From: Billgrantia kenyensis
GTDB taxonomy: Bacteria > Pseudomonadota > Gammaproteobacteria > Pseudomonadales > Halomonadaceae
Assembly (NCBI RefSeq): GCF_013697085.1
Contig: NZ_JACEFT010000001.1
Location: 434,001 to 498,000 of the forward strand
DNA: 64,000 nt
Direction: 5' to 3'
Positions 1 to 8,560 of this stretch are shown one piece after another. Both the position numbers and the translations under genes were made by a program. Numbering within the stretch: position 1 is the first letter of the stretch; every line of letters starts with the position of its first letter. The notes below the pieces were generated by a model that was not told the origin of the DNA, made no database searches, and saw only the letters and a list, made by a program, of their open reading frames with translations.

Positions 1-1640
1 CCCGCCGCCGTTCTCCACTCTATTTCCTGCCACTGGGGGGCTGCGGAGAAATTGGCATGAACCTGAGTTTGTATGGACATGAGGAGGCGTGGATCGCCGT
101 CGATTGCGGCATGATGATTCGCCAGGATCTCCCGGATACTCCTCTTCAGGTGCCCAGCCTGGAAACCACCGAGGCCCTCGGCATTTCTCCTGCCGCACTG
201 ATCATCACCCATGGTCACGAAGACCATATCGGCGCTGCCGCCTGGCTCTGGCCCAGGTGGCAGTGCCCTGTATATGCCACGCCACTAGCAGCCGGACTTC
301 TACGCGCCAAGTTCCATGAACGTGGGCTCGCCAGCGACGCCATTCGGGTAATCGAACCCGGCGAAGCACTGGAGAGCGGCCCCTTCACCCTGCGCTACCT
401 GCCACTCACGCACTCGATTCCGGAGAGCTGTGCCCTGTTGATTGCGGCTGGCGATCATCGCGTACTGCATACCGGCGACTGGAAGCTCGACCCGGAGCCG
501 CTGATCGGTTCACCCATCAAGAGCTCGACTTTTCGCGCCCTGGCGCCGATAGACCTGGTGGTGGGAGATTCGACCAACGCGCCTATGCCGGGGCACTCCC
601 GCAGTGAAGGTGAGGTTGCGCGGGCTCTGGAGCACCGGCTCGCCCAGTGCGAGGGTCGCGTGGTGGTAAGCTGCTTTGCCAGCAATCTGGCCAGGGTCCT
701 GGCCGTGGCTCAGGCGGCAGAGCGTTGCGGCCGTCGTGTCAGCCTGATGGGTCGAGCCATGGAGCGCATGGTGGCGGTGGCTCGTGGCCTGGGCTATCTG
801 GACGACATGCCCCCGCTGGTTCCGGTCGAAGACCTGGGCTACCTGCCGCCCGAAGAGGTGCTTGTGATCGCCACGGGAAGCCAGGGCGAGCCCCGAGCCG
901 CCCTCAGCCGGCTGGCCAACGGCCGACATCGCAGCTTCGAGCTCATGTCGGGAGATACTGTCCTCTTTTCCGCCAAGGCGATCCCGGGAAACGAGCACCA
1001 GATCGAGCGCCTCAAGCATGCCCTCCGGCGACTCGACATCGCTATCTGGGATGAATTCAATCACCCGGAATTGCATGCCTCCGGCCACCCTGCCCAGGAA
1101 GAACTACGCACTTTCTATGGCTGGATCAGGCCTCGCCATTTGCTTCCGGTTCACGGCGAACGTCGCCATCAGCAGGCGCATCAGGTACTGGCAGAGTCGA
1201 TGGGCATTCAGGCCCCTCTTGCACCGATAAACGGCGATATGATCCGTCTCGATACCGAAGGGCTGAGCCTCGAGTCTCGCCATCCCCAGCGCCCGTGCAT
1301 CGTTGCCCAGAACGCTGTCACTCCCCTCCCCGGCCTGGCTGCCGAGCAAGGCTCTTCCCGACACGGCACCCTTTATCTTGCCCTCTCGGTCGCCTCGACG
1401 GGCACAGGCTGGACGCGTATCGGCAGGATGATGATGGATGCTCACGGCGTCAGGAGCATGGACGAGGAGAGCTTTACCGATTGGCTGGATGAGAGATTGG
1501 AAACCATCGAGGCAGAAACACTGGCGGAGCTGAGAACTGCCCTGCAGCCTCTCGTCACCTCGTGGCTGGGGCAACACCTACGCCAACTGCCTGACGTGCA
1601 TCTACAGCTGATGGCCGTCGAGGTCCCCGTGTTCCGCTAG
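1..1640 (+). CDS. Ribonuclease J-family beta-CASP nuclease (5' end outside window)
   Basis: Metallo-beta-lactamase/beta-CASP RNase of the RNase J type, expected to act on RNA with two zinc ions. The reading frame is open to the left edge (frame of base 3). Just upstream of the first in-frame ATG at 57 it encodes LGGCGEIGMN, the start of the RNase J fold, so that ATG is internal and the true start lies outside the window. Numbered from 57, HxHxDH is at residues 52-57 (HGHEDH). It is followed by a LTHS histidine motif, TGDWKLD, the beta-CASP GDSTNA and ATGSQGEP motifs, and the late PVHGERRH histidine. RNase J is uncommon in Gammaproteobacteria, whose mRNA decay is centred on RNase E. Family assignment is firm; the exact substrate is not known. 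Confidence 0.88.
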   Translation, partial: RRRSPLYFLPLGGCGEIGMNLSLYGHEEAWIAVDCGMMIRQDLPDTPLQVPSLETTEALGISPAALIITHGHEDHIGAAAWLWPRWQCPVYATPLAAGLLRAKFHERGLASDAIRVIEPGEALESGPFTLRYLPLTHSIPESCALLIAAGDHRVLHTGDWKLDPEPLIGSPIKSSTFRALAPIDLVVGDSTNAPMPGHSRSEGEVARALEHRLAQCEGRVVVSCFASNLARVLAVAQAAERCGRRVSLMGRAMERMVAVARGLGYLDDMPPLVPVEDLGYLPPEEVLVIATGSQGEPRAALSRLANGRHRSFELMSGDTVLFSAKAIPGNEHQIERLKHALRRLDIAIWDEFNHPELHASGHPAQEELRTFYGWIRPRHLLPVHGERRHQQAHQVLAESMGIQAPLAPINGDMIRLDTEGLSLESRHPQRPCIVAQNAVTPLPGLAAEQGSSRHGTLYLALSVASTGTGWTRIGRMMMDAHGVRSMDEESFTDWLDERLETIEAETLAELRTALQPLVTSWLGQHLRQLPDVHLQLMAVEVPVFR

Positions 1641-1687
1641 CTCGACGACAATGCCAGGTCTCACGACCTTGGACATGAAGGAAAGAA

Positions 1688-1720
1688 AAGAGGGCCATGC
1701 TTCATGCTTGGCCCTCTTTT
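1688..1720. terminator. Bidirectional intrinsic terminator
   Basis: A perfect 10-bp stem (AAGAGGGCCA with TGGCCCTCTT) around an 11-nt loop, with T-rich flanks on both strands. It lies between the convergent RNase J and H-NS-like genes and should serve both. Confidence 0.8.
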
Positions 1721-1755
1721 GGTGTGAAGCTGACAGGCAACTGCTACCCTGCGGC

Positions 1756-2046
1756 TCACGAACCACTGGCGTTCTTGGGCGGACGGCCACGCCGACGACG
1801 CGGCTGCTCCCCCACGAGATCTTCCACGGAGAGACCGGCATCCATCATGGCCTCGCGGATCTCAGCCAGTTTCTTTTCCTTGTCCGCTTCTTCCTGTTTG
1901 CGGAGCTTCTCTTCCTCGTTCTTCTGCTCGATAACCTCGCCGATGACATCAGAGAGTTTGTGCAACTGCTCCATACTCAACTGGCGAGCCGCGGCGCGAG
2001 CCACGTTCTTGTTGCGGGCGATGCGCTCCAAGGTTTCGCTGGACAT
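1756..2046 (-). CDS. Short H-NS-family nucleoid protein with AT-hook-like tail
   Basis: A 96-residue protein. Residues ~1-75 look like the H-NS N-terminal oligomerisation region: helical, with LERIARNKNVARAAARQL, then a charged coiled coil (EEEKLRKQEEADKEKK) and IREAMMDAGLSVEDL, matching the E. coli H-NS pattern before its linker. The usual ~45-residue H-NS DNA-binding domain is absent. The chain ends instead in RRRRGRPPK, a basic AT-hook-like motif that could bind the minor groove. It is monocistronic, with its own promoter and a 5' hairpin. It could silence AT-rich DNA itself, or act as a dominant partner that forms mixed oligomers with a full-length H-NS. Family by pattern: fairly sure. 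Function: inferred. Confidence 0.75.
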   Translation of the reverse strand: MSSETLERIARNKNVARAAARQLSMEQLHKLSDVIGEVIEQKNEEEKLRKQEEADKEKKLAEIREAMMDAGLSVEDLVGEQPRRRRGRPPKNASGS

Positions 2047-2068
2047 TTGCCTTCTCCATGCAAGATTA

Positions 2069-2128
2069 CGACGAGTCAGCCATAAGGCTCACTCGTCGAA
2101 AGTATATGCCGATTTGCCGAATTGGCAA
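2069..2128 (-). promoter_or_regulatory. Promoter and 5'-leader hairpin of the H-NS-like gene
   Basis: On the minus strand a -35 TTGCCA (2128-2123), a 16-bp spacer and a -10 TATACT (2106-2101) form a good sigma-70 promoter. The predicted transcript would begin almost exactly at a hairpin (2098-2069: 8-bp stem CGACGAGT/ACTCGTCG, one mismatch, 4-bp AGCC/GGCT, loop TTAT). A hairpin at the extreme 5' end could protect the mRNA or take part in control of translation. Confidence 0.6.
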
Positions 2129-2164
2129 GAAAGGCCAGCAAGAAGGAGGATGAAATAGAGCCGA

Positions 2165-3178
2165 TCAACCGCCGGTCATATTCATGAAGCGCACGACCTG
2201 CACATCCCCATCTGTCGTGAAATGATGGCGTTCAGGCTTCAGCGGGAGAGCCTTGACGATAGCCAGTTTCAGGGCATCGAGATTACCAGGATGCTGGCGG
2301 AGCACGGCACGCAAGTCAACAGAATGCTCATTGCCCAGACACAGCAGTAGACGACCTTCTGCAGTCACTCGCACGCGATTGCAGCTGGCACAGAAATTAT
2401 GGCTATGAGGGGAGATGAAACCAATTCGAGACTCGCTGTCGCTCATGCGAAAGTAACGCGAGGGACCGAGGGTAGTCTCCGTCGTGGGTATCAGCTGATG
2501 ACGCTGCTCGATCGCGGCCTTTACCTCGTCGCTCGAGCAGAAGGTTTCTGCCCGCGAGTGATCCGAGACCTCTCCGAGCGGCATCTCTTCGATGAAGCTC
2601 AAGTCGACTTGCTCGTTTCGGGCAAACTCCACCAGATCAAGCACCTCGTCATCATTACGCCCCTTGAGGATCACGGCATTGAGCTTGATCCTGTCGAAAC
2701 CCGCATCACGGGCAGCGCGCAAGCCATCGAGCACCCTGGGCAGGTCGCCGGTGCGGGTCAGTCGGCGAAATCGCTCGGGGTCGAGCGTATCAAGGCTGAT
2801 GTTGAGCCGTCCCAGCCCGGCCTCCCTAAGCCGATGCGCATGCTTGACCAGACCTGCCCCATTGGTGGTCATGGCCAGGTCGCGAAGACCGGGGAGAGCG
2901 CTGGTCTGCTCGATCAACTGATCGATACCGCGCCGCACCAAGGGCTCTCCGCCTGTCAGGCGGATCTTCTCGACCCCCATCTCGACGAAGGCCCGGGCCA
3001 CCATGGCCAGCTCCTCGATGGTCAGTACCTGAGCCCGAGGCAAAAACGTCATTTCCTCGCTCATGCAGTAGACACAGCGAAAATCGCAGCGGTCAGTAAC
3101 CGAAATGCGTACGTAGCGGACATGTCTGCCGAAGTCGTCGATGAGCTGATTCGGCAGCGTCTCAGGGGATCTCGTCAT
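2165..3178 (-). CDS. moaA: GTP 3',8-cyclase MoaA
   Basis: Radical-SAM enzyme of molybdopterin synthesis: converts GTP to 3',8-cyclo-dihydro-GTP, the substrate of MoaC. At 337 residues it has the N-terminal 4Fe-4S CxxxCxxC (C31, C35, C38), a TGGEPL SAM-binding motif, the second cluster ligands C263-x2-C266-x13-C280, and the C-terminal GG tail typical of MoaA. The frame is open further upstream, but the ATG at 3178 precedes the conserved core and gives normal length. It overlaps the 3' end of moaE by 17 bp. Last gene of the leftward mobA-mobB-moaCD-moaE-moaA operon. Confidence 0.95.
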   Translation of the reverse strand: MTRSPETLPNQLIDDFGRHVRYVRISVTDRCDFRCVYCMSEEMTFLPRAQVLTIEELAMVARAFVEMGVEKIRLTGGEPLVRRGIDQLIEQTSALPGLRDLAMTTNGAGLVKHAHRLREAGLGRLNISLDTLDPERFRRLTRTGDLPRVLDGLRAARDAGFDRIKLNAVILKGRNDDEVLDLVEFARNEQVDLSFIEEMPLGEVSDHSRAETFCSSDEVKAAIEQRHQLIPTTETTLGPSRYFRMSDSESRIGFISPHSHNFCASCNRVRVTAEGRLLLCLGNEHSVDLRAVLRQHPGNLDALKLAIVKALPLKPERHHFTTDGDVQVVRFMNMTGG

Positions 3179-3629
3179 TATCGCTCTCCCAGCGATTGGC
3201 ATCCCGGTGGTCAGACTCCCGTTCGGCGACCCAGTAATCCCCGGTGATGCTATGCTCTTTTTTCCAGAAAGGTGCGCGGGTCTTGAGATAATCCATGATG
3301 AAGTCGCACGCCTCGAAAGCCGCCCGGCGGTGAGCACTGGCGACGACTACCAATACAATAGGATCCCCGGGCGCCAGCCGTCCAACCCGATGAATGACCC
3401 GAGCCCCCTGCAGCGGCCAGCGAGATTCCGCCTCTGACACGATCTCGCCCAACGCCGCCTCCGTCATCCCCGGATAATGTTCCAGCGTCAGCGCTGTCAC
3501 GTCGGGAGACTCGTTGAAGTCACGAACCAACCCCGTGAAGCTGACCACCGCACCGATATCCGTTCGCCCTGCCAGAAGCTGCCGTTGCTCCTCACCAGCG
3601 TCGAAGGAAGCCTGCTGTACCCGAATCAT
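3162..3629 (-). CDS. moaE: Molybdopterin synthase catalytic subunit MoaE
   Basis: Large subunit of molybdopterin synthase; takes sulfur from the C-terminal thiocarboxylate of MoaD to make the dithiolene of molybdopterin. The 155-residue protein has the family core [15 protein letters not shown], the [27 protein letters not shown] block and its conserved lysines. It starts 5 bp after the moaCD stop, so its partner MoaD (fused to MoaC) is made from the same message. Confidence 0.95.
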   Translation of the reverse strand: MIRVQQASFDAGEEQRQLLAGRTDIGAVVSFTGLVRDFNESPDVTALTLEHYPGMTEAALGEIVSEAESRWPLQGARVIHRVGRLAPGDPIVLVVVASAHRRAAFEACDFIMDYLKTRAPFWKKEHSITGDYWVAERESDHRDANRWESDNDEIP

Positions 3630-3634
3630 GCGTA

Positions 3635-4444
3635 TCAGCCTCCGGTCACAGGTGGAAAGAAGGCGACTTCGTCATCATTGGTGATCGGCGTTGCGTCATG
3701 CGCCATGACCTGGTTCACGGCACACAGCACGCGACCCTCGGTCAACTTGCTCAAGCGGGTGTCGCGTTTCGCCAGTGCACTCTTGAGACTACCGACATCG
3801 GTACTTGGAAGGCTATCCAACGGTACTGCAAGATCGCTGATCCCCAGGCGCTCACGCAGCTCAGCAAGGAACTTCACTCGCACACATGGGCTATCGATAT
3901 CGCAGCGACTGCCCACGGACACCTGTCCCGCCGCGCCTTCCCCCGTGACGATAGGGGCAGCTGCCGCGTCCGGGTGGCGCTGGTAGTCGCCCGACTTCCC
4001 CCCGCGCTTGGCATCGACTTGAATGGCGCCGATCACCATCTCCTTGTCCACCGCCTTGCACATGTCGTAGAGCGTCAGGCAGGCGACTGAAACAGCGGTC
4101 AATGCCTCCATTTCAACGCCGGTACGGCCGTTCAAGCGGCAGGTGGCGGTGACTTCGACACGCGAATTGTCCGTGTCCAGATGGAAATCCACGGCGACTT
4201 TCGACAGCGGCAGCGCATGACACAAGGGGATCAGTTCATGGGTGCGCTTGGCCGCCTGAATGCCGGCAATGCGCGCCGTCGCCAGCACGTCCCCCTTGGG
4301 TAGCCCGCCCTCGCTTAGCAGGGCAAGGGTCTCGCGTCGCATCACGACATGACCGGAGGCGACGGCCTCCCGGCGAGTTTCACGCTTGTCGGCGACATCG
4401 ACCATGTGGGCTTCGCCGCGCTGATTGAGATGGGTCAGGCTCAT
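3635..4444 (-). CDS. Fused MoaC-MoaD: cyclic pyranopterin monophosphate synthase joined to the sulfur carrier
   Basis: One uninterrupted 269-residue frame carries two cofactor-synthesis proteins. Residues ~1-160 are MoaC, with [19 protein letters not shown], the [10 protein letters not shown] active-site block, [10 protein letters not shown] and [16 protein letters not shown], ending near GGKSGDY. After a ~25-residue Ala/Gly-rich linker, residues ~187-269 are MoaD, with [14 protein letters not shown] and a C-terminal FFPPVTGG. The terminal Gly-Gly needed for adenylation and thiocarboxylation is free, so the carrier can work in the fusion. No stop separates the parts. GTG codons near the junction could allow some separate MoaD, but none has a clear ribosome binding site. 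MoaD-MoaE fusions are known; this pairing is less familiar to me. Confidence 0.9.
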   Translation of the reverse strand: MSLTHLNQRGEAHMVDVADKRETRREAVASGHVVMRRETLALLSEGGLPKGDVLATARIAGIQAAKRTHELIPLCHALPLSKVAVDFHLDTDNSRVEVTATCRLNGRTGVEMEALTAVSVACLTLYDMCKAVDKEMVIGAIQVDAKRGGKSGDYQRHPDAAAAPIVTGEGAAGQVSVGSRCDIDSPCVRVKFLAELRERLGISDLAVPLDSLPSTDVGSLKSALAKRDTRLSKLTEGRVLCAVNQVMAHDATPITNDDEVAFFPPVTGG

Positions 4445-4493
4445 GTGAGACTACCTCGAAAAATAAAGCCAAAAGAGACTCGGGTTAAATCCA

Positions 4494-5072
4494 TCATGAC
4501 CGGGGACGCGGCGCCCTCTCGTTTTGCCAGCGCCCCGGCCAGGCACAGACCCATTCGGTGATACCCTCCAGATCAGCGAGGTCGAGCCAATCGACCCCTG
4601 GAGGCACCTCCACCGCCGGCTGACTCGCCACCGCCTTGACCCAGGGATCCTCTGCGACTCGCAGTGGCTTGCCCACCGCGTGACGGTGAAGCTCCAGCTT
4701 GGGCAAGGGCCAGGCCTTGAAACCTTCGACCAGGACCAGATCGGGCTGTTGGCAGCGAACGACGTCGACCAGCTGGGCCAGGTCTGCTTCCTCTTGATCG
4801 GGCGTTTCCTTCATCATGGCCCACCTGGCACGGGAGGCAACCAACATGGGAGCCGCCCCCGCCTGGCGCAGGCGGTGACTGTCCTTGCCGGGCTGATCGA
4901 CATCGAAGCCGTGATGCGCATGCTTGATCACCGCAGTGCGCAAACCTCGTGCCGCCAAGCGTGGCAGCAGTGCTTCCAGCAACGTGGTCTTGCCGGTCCC
5001 GCTCCAGGCGGCGATACCCAGCAGCGGGGGAGAATCGTCAAGGCGCAGGCGTATGGGCTCCGCTGGGTTCAT
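4494..5072 (-). CDS. mobB: Molybdopterin-guanine dinucleotide biosynthesis adaptor MobB
   Basis: Small P-loop GTPase that assists MobA in attaching GMP to molybdopterin. With the start at 5072 it has 192 residues: Walker A SGTGKTT at 24-30, then AVIKHAHHGFDVDQPGKDSHRLRQAGA and LVEGFK, all standard MobB blocks. The frame is open for 42 codons upstream but that part has no family similarity and overlaps mobA. The ATG at 5072 shares a base with the mobA stop (TGATG), a translational-coupling arrangement. Confidence 0.92.
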   Translation of the reverse strand: MNPAEPIRLRLDDSPPLLGIAAWSGTGKTTLLEALLPRLAARGLRTAVIKHAHHGFDVDQPGKDSHRLRQAGAAPMLVASRARWAMMKETPDQEEADLAQLVDVVRCQQPDLVLVEGFKAWPLPKLELHRHAVGKPLRVAEDPWVKAVASQPAVEVPPGVDWLDLADLEGITEWVCAWPGRWQNERAPRPRS

Positions 5073-5701
5073 CAGGCTCGTTCCTCCCTGTTCAGGCGCG
5101 ACTCCAGGTCCCGTTTCTCCTCCTCGGTGTTGAGATTGACGAAACATTCCGGGCAATCGCTGAAATCCACCGGGGTCCAGGCGTGTCGCTCGATCCATCG
5201 ACCCACCTTGCGCTCGCCCATCACCAGCGCTGCATGCAGGTCGTCGGCAAGCGAGCGCTCGAGCAGAAGCACGACCGGGTGCAGGCGTACGCCATCATGG
5301 GCCACGGCGATACGATGATCGCCGATGCCGGCGGCCATACGCACCACGAGGTCATGCGGCAATACCGGGGTATCGCAAGGGACCACCAGCACCCAGGGGG
5401 TGGAAGCCGTGCGCAAGCCGCTGTAGATACCCATGAGCGGGCCCTGGTAGCCCTCTTGCAGGTCGGGTACGACTCGCACTCCACGCCCCCGGTAGTCTTC
5501 GAGATGGCGATTGGCACTGATCAGCAGGTCGGCGACCCGCCCCCTCAGGCACGCCTGGACATGGCCGACCAGGGGCAGCCCCGCGAGTGGCTCGAGACCC
5601 TTGTCGCAGCCTCCCATGCGGCGCCCCTGGCCACCGGCAAGAATGAGAGCGGTGACGTCCTTCAGAGGGTTCACTACATTACGTCCAGCTAGGTCTGACA
5701 T
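5072..5701 (-). CDS. mobA: Molybdenum cofactor guanylyltransferase MobA
   Basis: Transfers GMP from GTP to Mo-molybdopterin, giving the bis-MGD form used by nitrate reductases, formate dehydrogenases and DMSO reductases. Nucleotidyltransferase signature LAGGQGRRMGG at residues 21-31 from the chosen start, then DKGLEPL and the metal-binding PCDTPVL block. First gene of the cofactor operon, divergent from the XRE-cupin regulator. No start has a clear Shine-Dalgarno: the ATG at 5701 and a GTG about 25 bases further in are both possible. Confidence 0.92.
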   Translation of the reverse strand: MSDLAGRNVVNPLKDVTALILAGGQGRRMGGCDKGLEPLAGLPLVGHVQACLRGRVADLLISANRHLEDYRGRGVRVVPDLQEGYQGPLMGIYSGLRTASTPWVLVVPCDTPVLPHDLVVRMAAGIGDHRIAVAHDGVRLHPVVLLLERSLADDLHAALVMGERKVGRWIERHAWTPVDFSDCPECFVNLNTEEEKRDLESRLNREERA

Positions 5702-5842
5702 AGCTACATGATGCCTGAGGCGCCACGCCGCTACCATGACATGTGGGCCCATCCGCGGTATGCCATGACCGGTATCACCTTATCCAACGCCTGTTTTACG
5801 GGTATCATGTGTCAAACAAATCGAACGAACCCTGGATTGACG

Positions 5843-6424
5843 ATGGAAGGATTTGATGTCGGGACTCGCCTACGCGAGTTGCGCAAGGCACGCAAGCTAT
5901 CACAACGCGAACTGGCCAAGAGAGCCGGCGTAACCAACAGCACCATCTCGCTGATCGAGCAGAACAGCGTGAGCCCTTCAGTGAGTTCGTTGAAGAAGAT
6001 CCTCGACGCACTGCCAGTCTCGATAAGCGCCTTCTTCGCCGGTGACGAACCTGCACCACCGCGCGCCTTCTACCCAGCCGAAGAGCTGACCGAGATTGGC
6101 GACGGCTACCTTTCATGGCGCCTGGTGGCGGCACGTCGGCCCGACCGTAGCATGTCGATCATCTACGAACGCTACCCGCCAGGCGCCGACACCGGTGACG
6201 CCATGCTCGAGCACGACGGCGAGGAAGGCGGCGTGGTGGTGGCCGGAGAAATCGAGCTGACCGTATCCGGTGAGGTGCAGATCCTCTGCGCAGGAGACGC
6301 CTACTACTTCGACTCACGCCTACCCCACCGCTTTCGCAACATCGGCAAGGAAGAGTGCGTGATCGTCAGCGCCAACTCCCCGCCGACCTTCGCGGAGGGC
6401 GGCAGGGAAATGCATCACGCCTAG
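5843..6424 (+). CDS. XRE-family regulator with C-terminal cupin (PuuR-like architecture)
   Basis: A 193-residue DNA-binding regulator. Residues ~6-60 form an XRE helix-turn-helix (LRKARKLSQRELAKRAGVTNSTISLIEQ). Residues ~105-185 form a small cupin barrel (HDGEEGGVVVAGEIELTV, DAYYFDSRLPHRFRN). This is the layout of PuuR and related regulators of polyamine or amine use, where the cupin senses a small ligand. The start at 5843 is set by the HTH; an upstream extension is open but unlike the family. It is divergent from mobA and convergent with uraA, so its target cannot be read from the neighbours. Confidence 0.82.
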   Translation: MEGFDVGTRLRELRKARKLSQRELAKRAGVTNSTISLIEQNSVSPSVSSLKKILDALPVSISAFFAGDEPAPPRAFYPAEELTEIGDGYLSWRLVAARRPDRSMSIIYERYPPGADTGDAMLEHDGEEGGVVVAGEIELTVSGEVQILCAGDAYYFDSRLPHRFRNIGKEECVIVSANSPPTFAEGGREMHHA

Positions 6425-6466
6425 GCCTTCGCACAGCCCCTCTTCCGACAAGCTTGAAGGCGCCGA

Positions 6467-7711
6467 TCACTCCTCCTCTTCGGCGCCAGGCAGCACCCAG
6501 TTGAGCACGATGCCGACCAAGGCGGCGAGGCTCACGCCCTGCAGGGTAAACTGGCCGCCGCCGAACTGCATGCCGCCAATGCCGAACACCAGAATCAGCG
6601 AAACGACCACCAGGTTGCGTGGGGCGGTCAGCGAGTGGCCGGCACGCACCAGGGTGTTCATGCCCACCACGGCAATCGAGCCGAACAGCAGCGTCATGAT
6701 GCCACCCATTACCGGTCCGGGAATGGTCTGCAGCAGCGCCCCGAGCTTGGCGACGAAGGCCAGGCCGATGGCAATGCAGGCTGCCACTACCATGATTCTG
6801 GGGTTGAAGGCGCGGGTCAGGGTCACCGCACCAGTGACTTCGGAATAAGTGGTGTTCGGCGGGCCGCCGAACAGTGCCGCAGTGGTGGTCGCCAGGCCGT
6901 CGCCCAGCAGGGTGCGATGCAGGCCCGGCTTCTCCAGGTAGTTCTTGCGCGTGACCGAGCCGATCGCCACCATGTCGCCGATATGCTCGACGGCTGGGGC
7001 AATGGCTACCGGGATCATGAACAGGATGGCCGCCCAGTGGAAGCTAGGCGCGGTGAACGAGGGTATGGCCAGCCAGGCCGCGTCCCGTACCGGCGTGAAG
7101 TCGACGACACCCATCAGCAGAGCCAGGACATAGCCCGTCACGATGCCGCCCATGATCGGCACCAGCCGCAGCAGGCCGCGGCCGAAGACGGCCAGTACCA
7201 GGGTGACCAGCAGACTCACCATGGAGAGGAAGATGGCGGGACCGTAGCCGATGTTATCGCTGGTCTCGCCGGTGGCCATGCTCACCGCCACCGGTGCCAG
7301 GGCCAGGCCGATCACCATGATGACCGGGCCCACCACTACCGGCGGCAGCAGGCGATGCAGCCAGGCGGTCCCCTTCAGGCGTACTGCCTGGGAGATGGCC
7401 ACGTAGACCAGCCCCGCCGCGATCAGCCCCCCCATGGTTGCCGACACGCCAAAGTTGGCCACCGAACTCTGGATGGGAGCGATGAAGGCAAATGAGGAAG
7501 CCAGGAAAACCGGTACGGTGACCTTGGTCACGCCATGGAACACCAGGGTGCCGACCCCGGCGGTGAAAAGCGCGACGCTGGGATCGAGCCCCGTGAGCAG
7601 CGGCACCAGCACCAGGGCGCCAAAGGCGACGAAGAGCATCTGCGCACCGGTGAGGATGACCCTGGGCAGGGACTCGGCCGGCGCCTGTGCAGTCGCCACG
7701 TGTTCGTTCAT
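6467..7711 (-). CDS. uraA: Uracil permease (NCS2/UraA family)
   Basis: Inner-membrane nucleobase:H+ symporter of 414 residues with about 12-14 hydrophobic segments. Family marks include the HIGDMVAIGSVTRKNYLEKPGLHRTLLGDGLATTTAALFGGPPNTTYSE region (read here in part), where the Glu/His and the GGPPNTTY motif line the substrate site. It follows upp with a terminator in between (7792-7762), so it is probably expressed by read-through or a separate signal. Pairing with upp fits uracil import coupled to UMP formation. Hydrophilic EEEE C-terminus. Confidence 0.93.
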   Translation of the reverse strand: MNEHVATAQAPAESLPRVILTGAQMLFVAFGALVLVPLLTGLDPSVALFTAGVGTLVFHGVTKVTVPVFLASSFAFIAPIQSSVANFGVSATMGGLIAAGLVYVAISQAVRLKGTAWLHRLLPPVVVGPVIMVIGLALAPVAVSMATGETSDNIGYGPAIFLSMVSLLVTLVLAVFGRGLLRLVPIMGGIVTGYVLALLMGVVDFTPVRDAAWLAIPSFTAPSFHWAAILFMIPVAIAPAVEHIGDMVAIGSVTRKNYLEKPGLHRTLLGDGLATTTAALFGGPPNTTYSEVTGAVTLTRAFNPRIMVVAACIAIGLAFVAKLGALLQTIPGPVMGGIMTLLFGSIAVVGMNTLVRAGHSLTAPRNLVVVSLILVFGIGGMQFGGGQFTLQGVSLAALVGIVLNWVLPGAEEEE

Positions 7712-7761
7712 GGGTTTTTCCTTCTTTTATCGATTCATGGAGTCGAAGGCTTCCTGCCCAG

Positions 7762-7792
7762 AAAAACGCCCCTGGATCGCGATCTCAGGGGC
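7762..7792 (-). terminator. Intrinsic terminator or attenuator between upp and uraA
   Basis: On the minus strand GCCCCTG (7792-7786) pairs with CAGGGGC, with an inner palindrome GATCGCGATC in the loop, followed by G and five Ts. It lies 24 bases past the upp stop and about 50 bases before the uraA start, so it either ends the upp transcript or works as a leaky attenuator for uraA. Confidence 0.7.
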
Positions 7793-7815
7793 AACATCTT
7801 GCATTTTTTTGCTGC

Positions 7816-8445
7816 CTACCGGGTGCCGAAGATCTTGTCTCCCGCATCGCCCAGACCAGGCACGATATAGCCGTTTTCGTCGAGGTGATCGTCTACCCCG
7901 GCGGTATAGATCTCGATATCCGGGTAGGCATCCTGGACCCGCTTGATGCCTTCGGGAGCGGCCACCAGCACGATCACCTTCATCTGCTTACAGCCCCGCT
8001 CGCGCAGCATGTCGAGGGTGGCCACCATGGTGCCGCCGGTCGCCAGCATGGGATCGATGACGATGGCCAGTCGCTCGTCGAGCTCGCCCGCAAACTTGGC
8101 GAAGTACGGCACCGGCTCCAGCGTCTCTTCATCGCGATAGAGGCCCACCACGCTGATACGTGCGCTGGGGATCAGGTCCGTCACGCCGTCGAGCATGCCG
8201 AGGCCGGCGCGGAGGATCGGCACGATGGTCACCTTCTTGCCCTTGAGCAGCTTGACGGGGATCGGCTGACCGCTCCATCCATCGATGTCCTGTTCTTGCA
8301 GCTCCAGATCCTTGGTCGCTTCGTAGGTGAGCAGCTTGGCCAGCTCACCGGCCAGCTCGCGGAAGCTTTTGGTACTGATGCCGGCTTCGCGCATCAGCCC
8401 CAGCTTGTGCTGGACCAGCGGGTGTTGGATGGCATGGACGCTCAT
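7816..8445 (-). CDS. upp: Uracil phosphoribosyltransferase
   Basis: Makes UMP from uracil and PRPP. With the start at 8445 (Shine-Dalgarno AAGAGG) it is 209 residues, next to 208 in E. coli. The opening [12 protein letters not shown], the PILRAGLGM block, the PRPP loop [11 protein letters not shown] and the C-terminal [12 protein letters not shown] are all present. The frame is open 24 codons further upstream into the promoter; that part is not coding. It has its own promoter. Confidence 0.96.
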   Translation of the reverse strand: MSVHAIQHPLVQHKLGLMREAGISTKSFRELAGELAKLLTYEATKDLELQEQDIDGWSGQPIPVKLLKGKKVTIVPILRAGLGMLDGVTDLIPSARISVVGLYRDEETLEPVPYFAKFAGELDERLAIVIDPMLATGGTMVATLDMLRERGCKQMKVIVLVAAPEGIKRVQDAYPDIEIYTAGVDDHLDENGYIVPGLGDAGDKIFGTR

Positions 8446-8504
8446 GACGGACCTCTTGGCATGGTGTGGAAATAGCGACCTTCGTCGCATCGACGGTCGC
8501 GCGC

Positions 8505-8533
8505 ATTCTACCTGCAACCTTTCAGCAGGTTAA
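8505..8533 (-). promoter_or_regulatory. Sigma-70-like promoter of upp
   Basis: On the minus strand TTAACC (8533-8528), a 17-bp spacer and TAGAAT (8510-8505). The position, about 60 bp before the upp ATG, suits a promoter that separates upp from the upstream ung-gpt-apt-azgA genes. Confidence 0.5.
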
Positions 8534-8560
8534 GGCATACACCGCATCTCTGCCTTCGCT

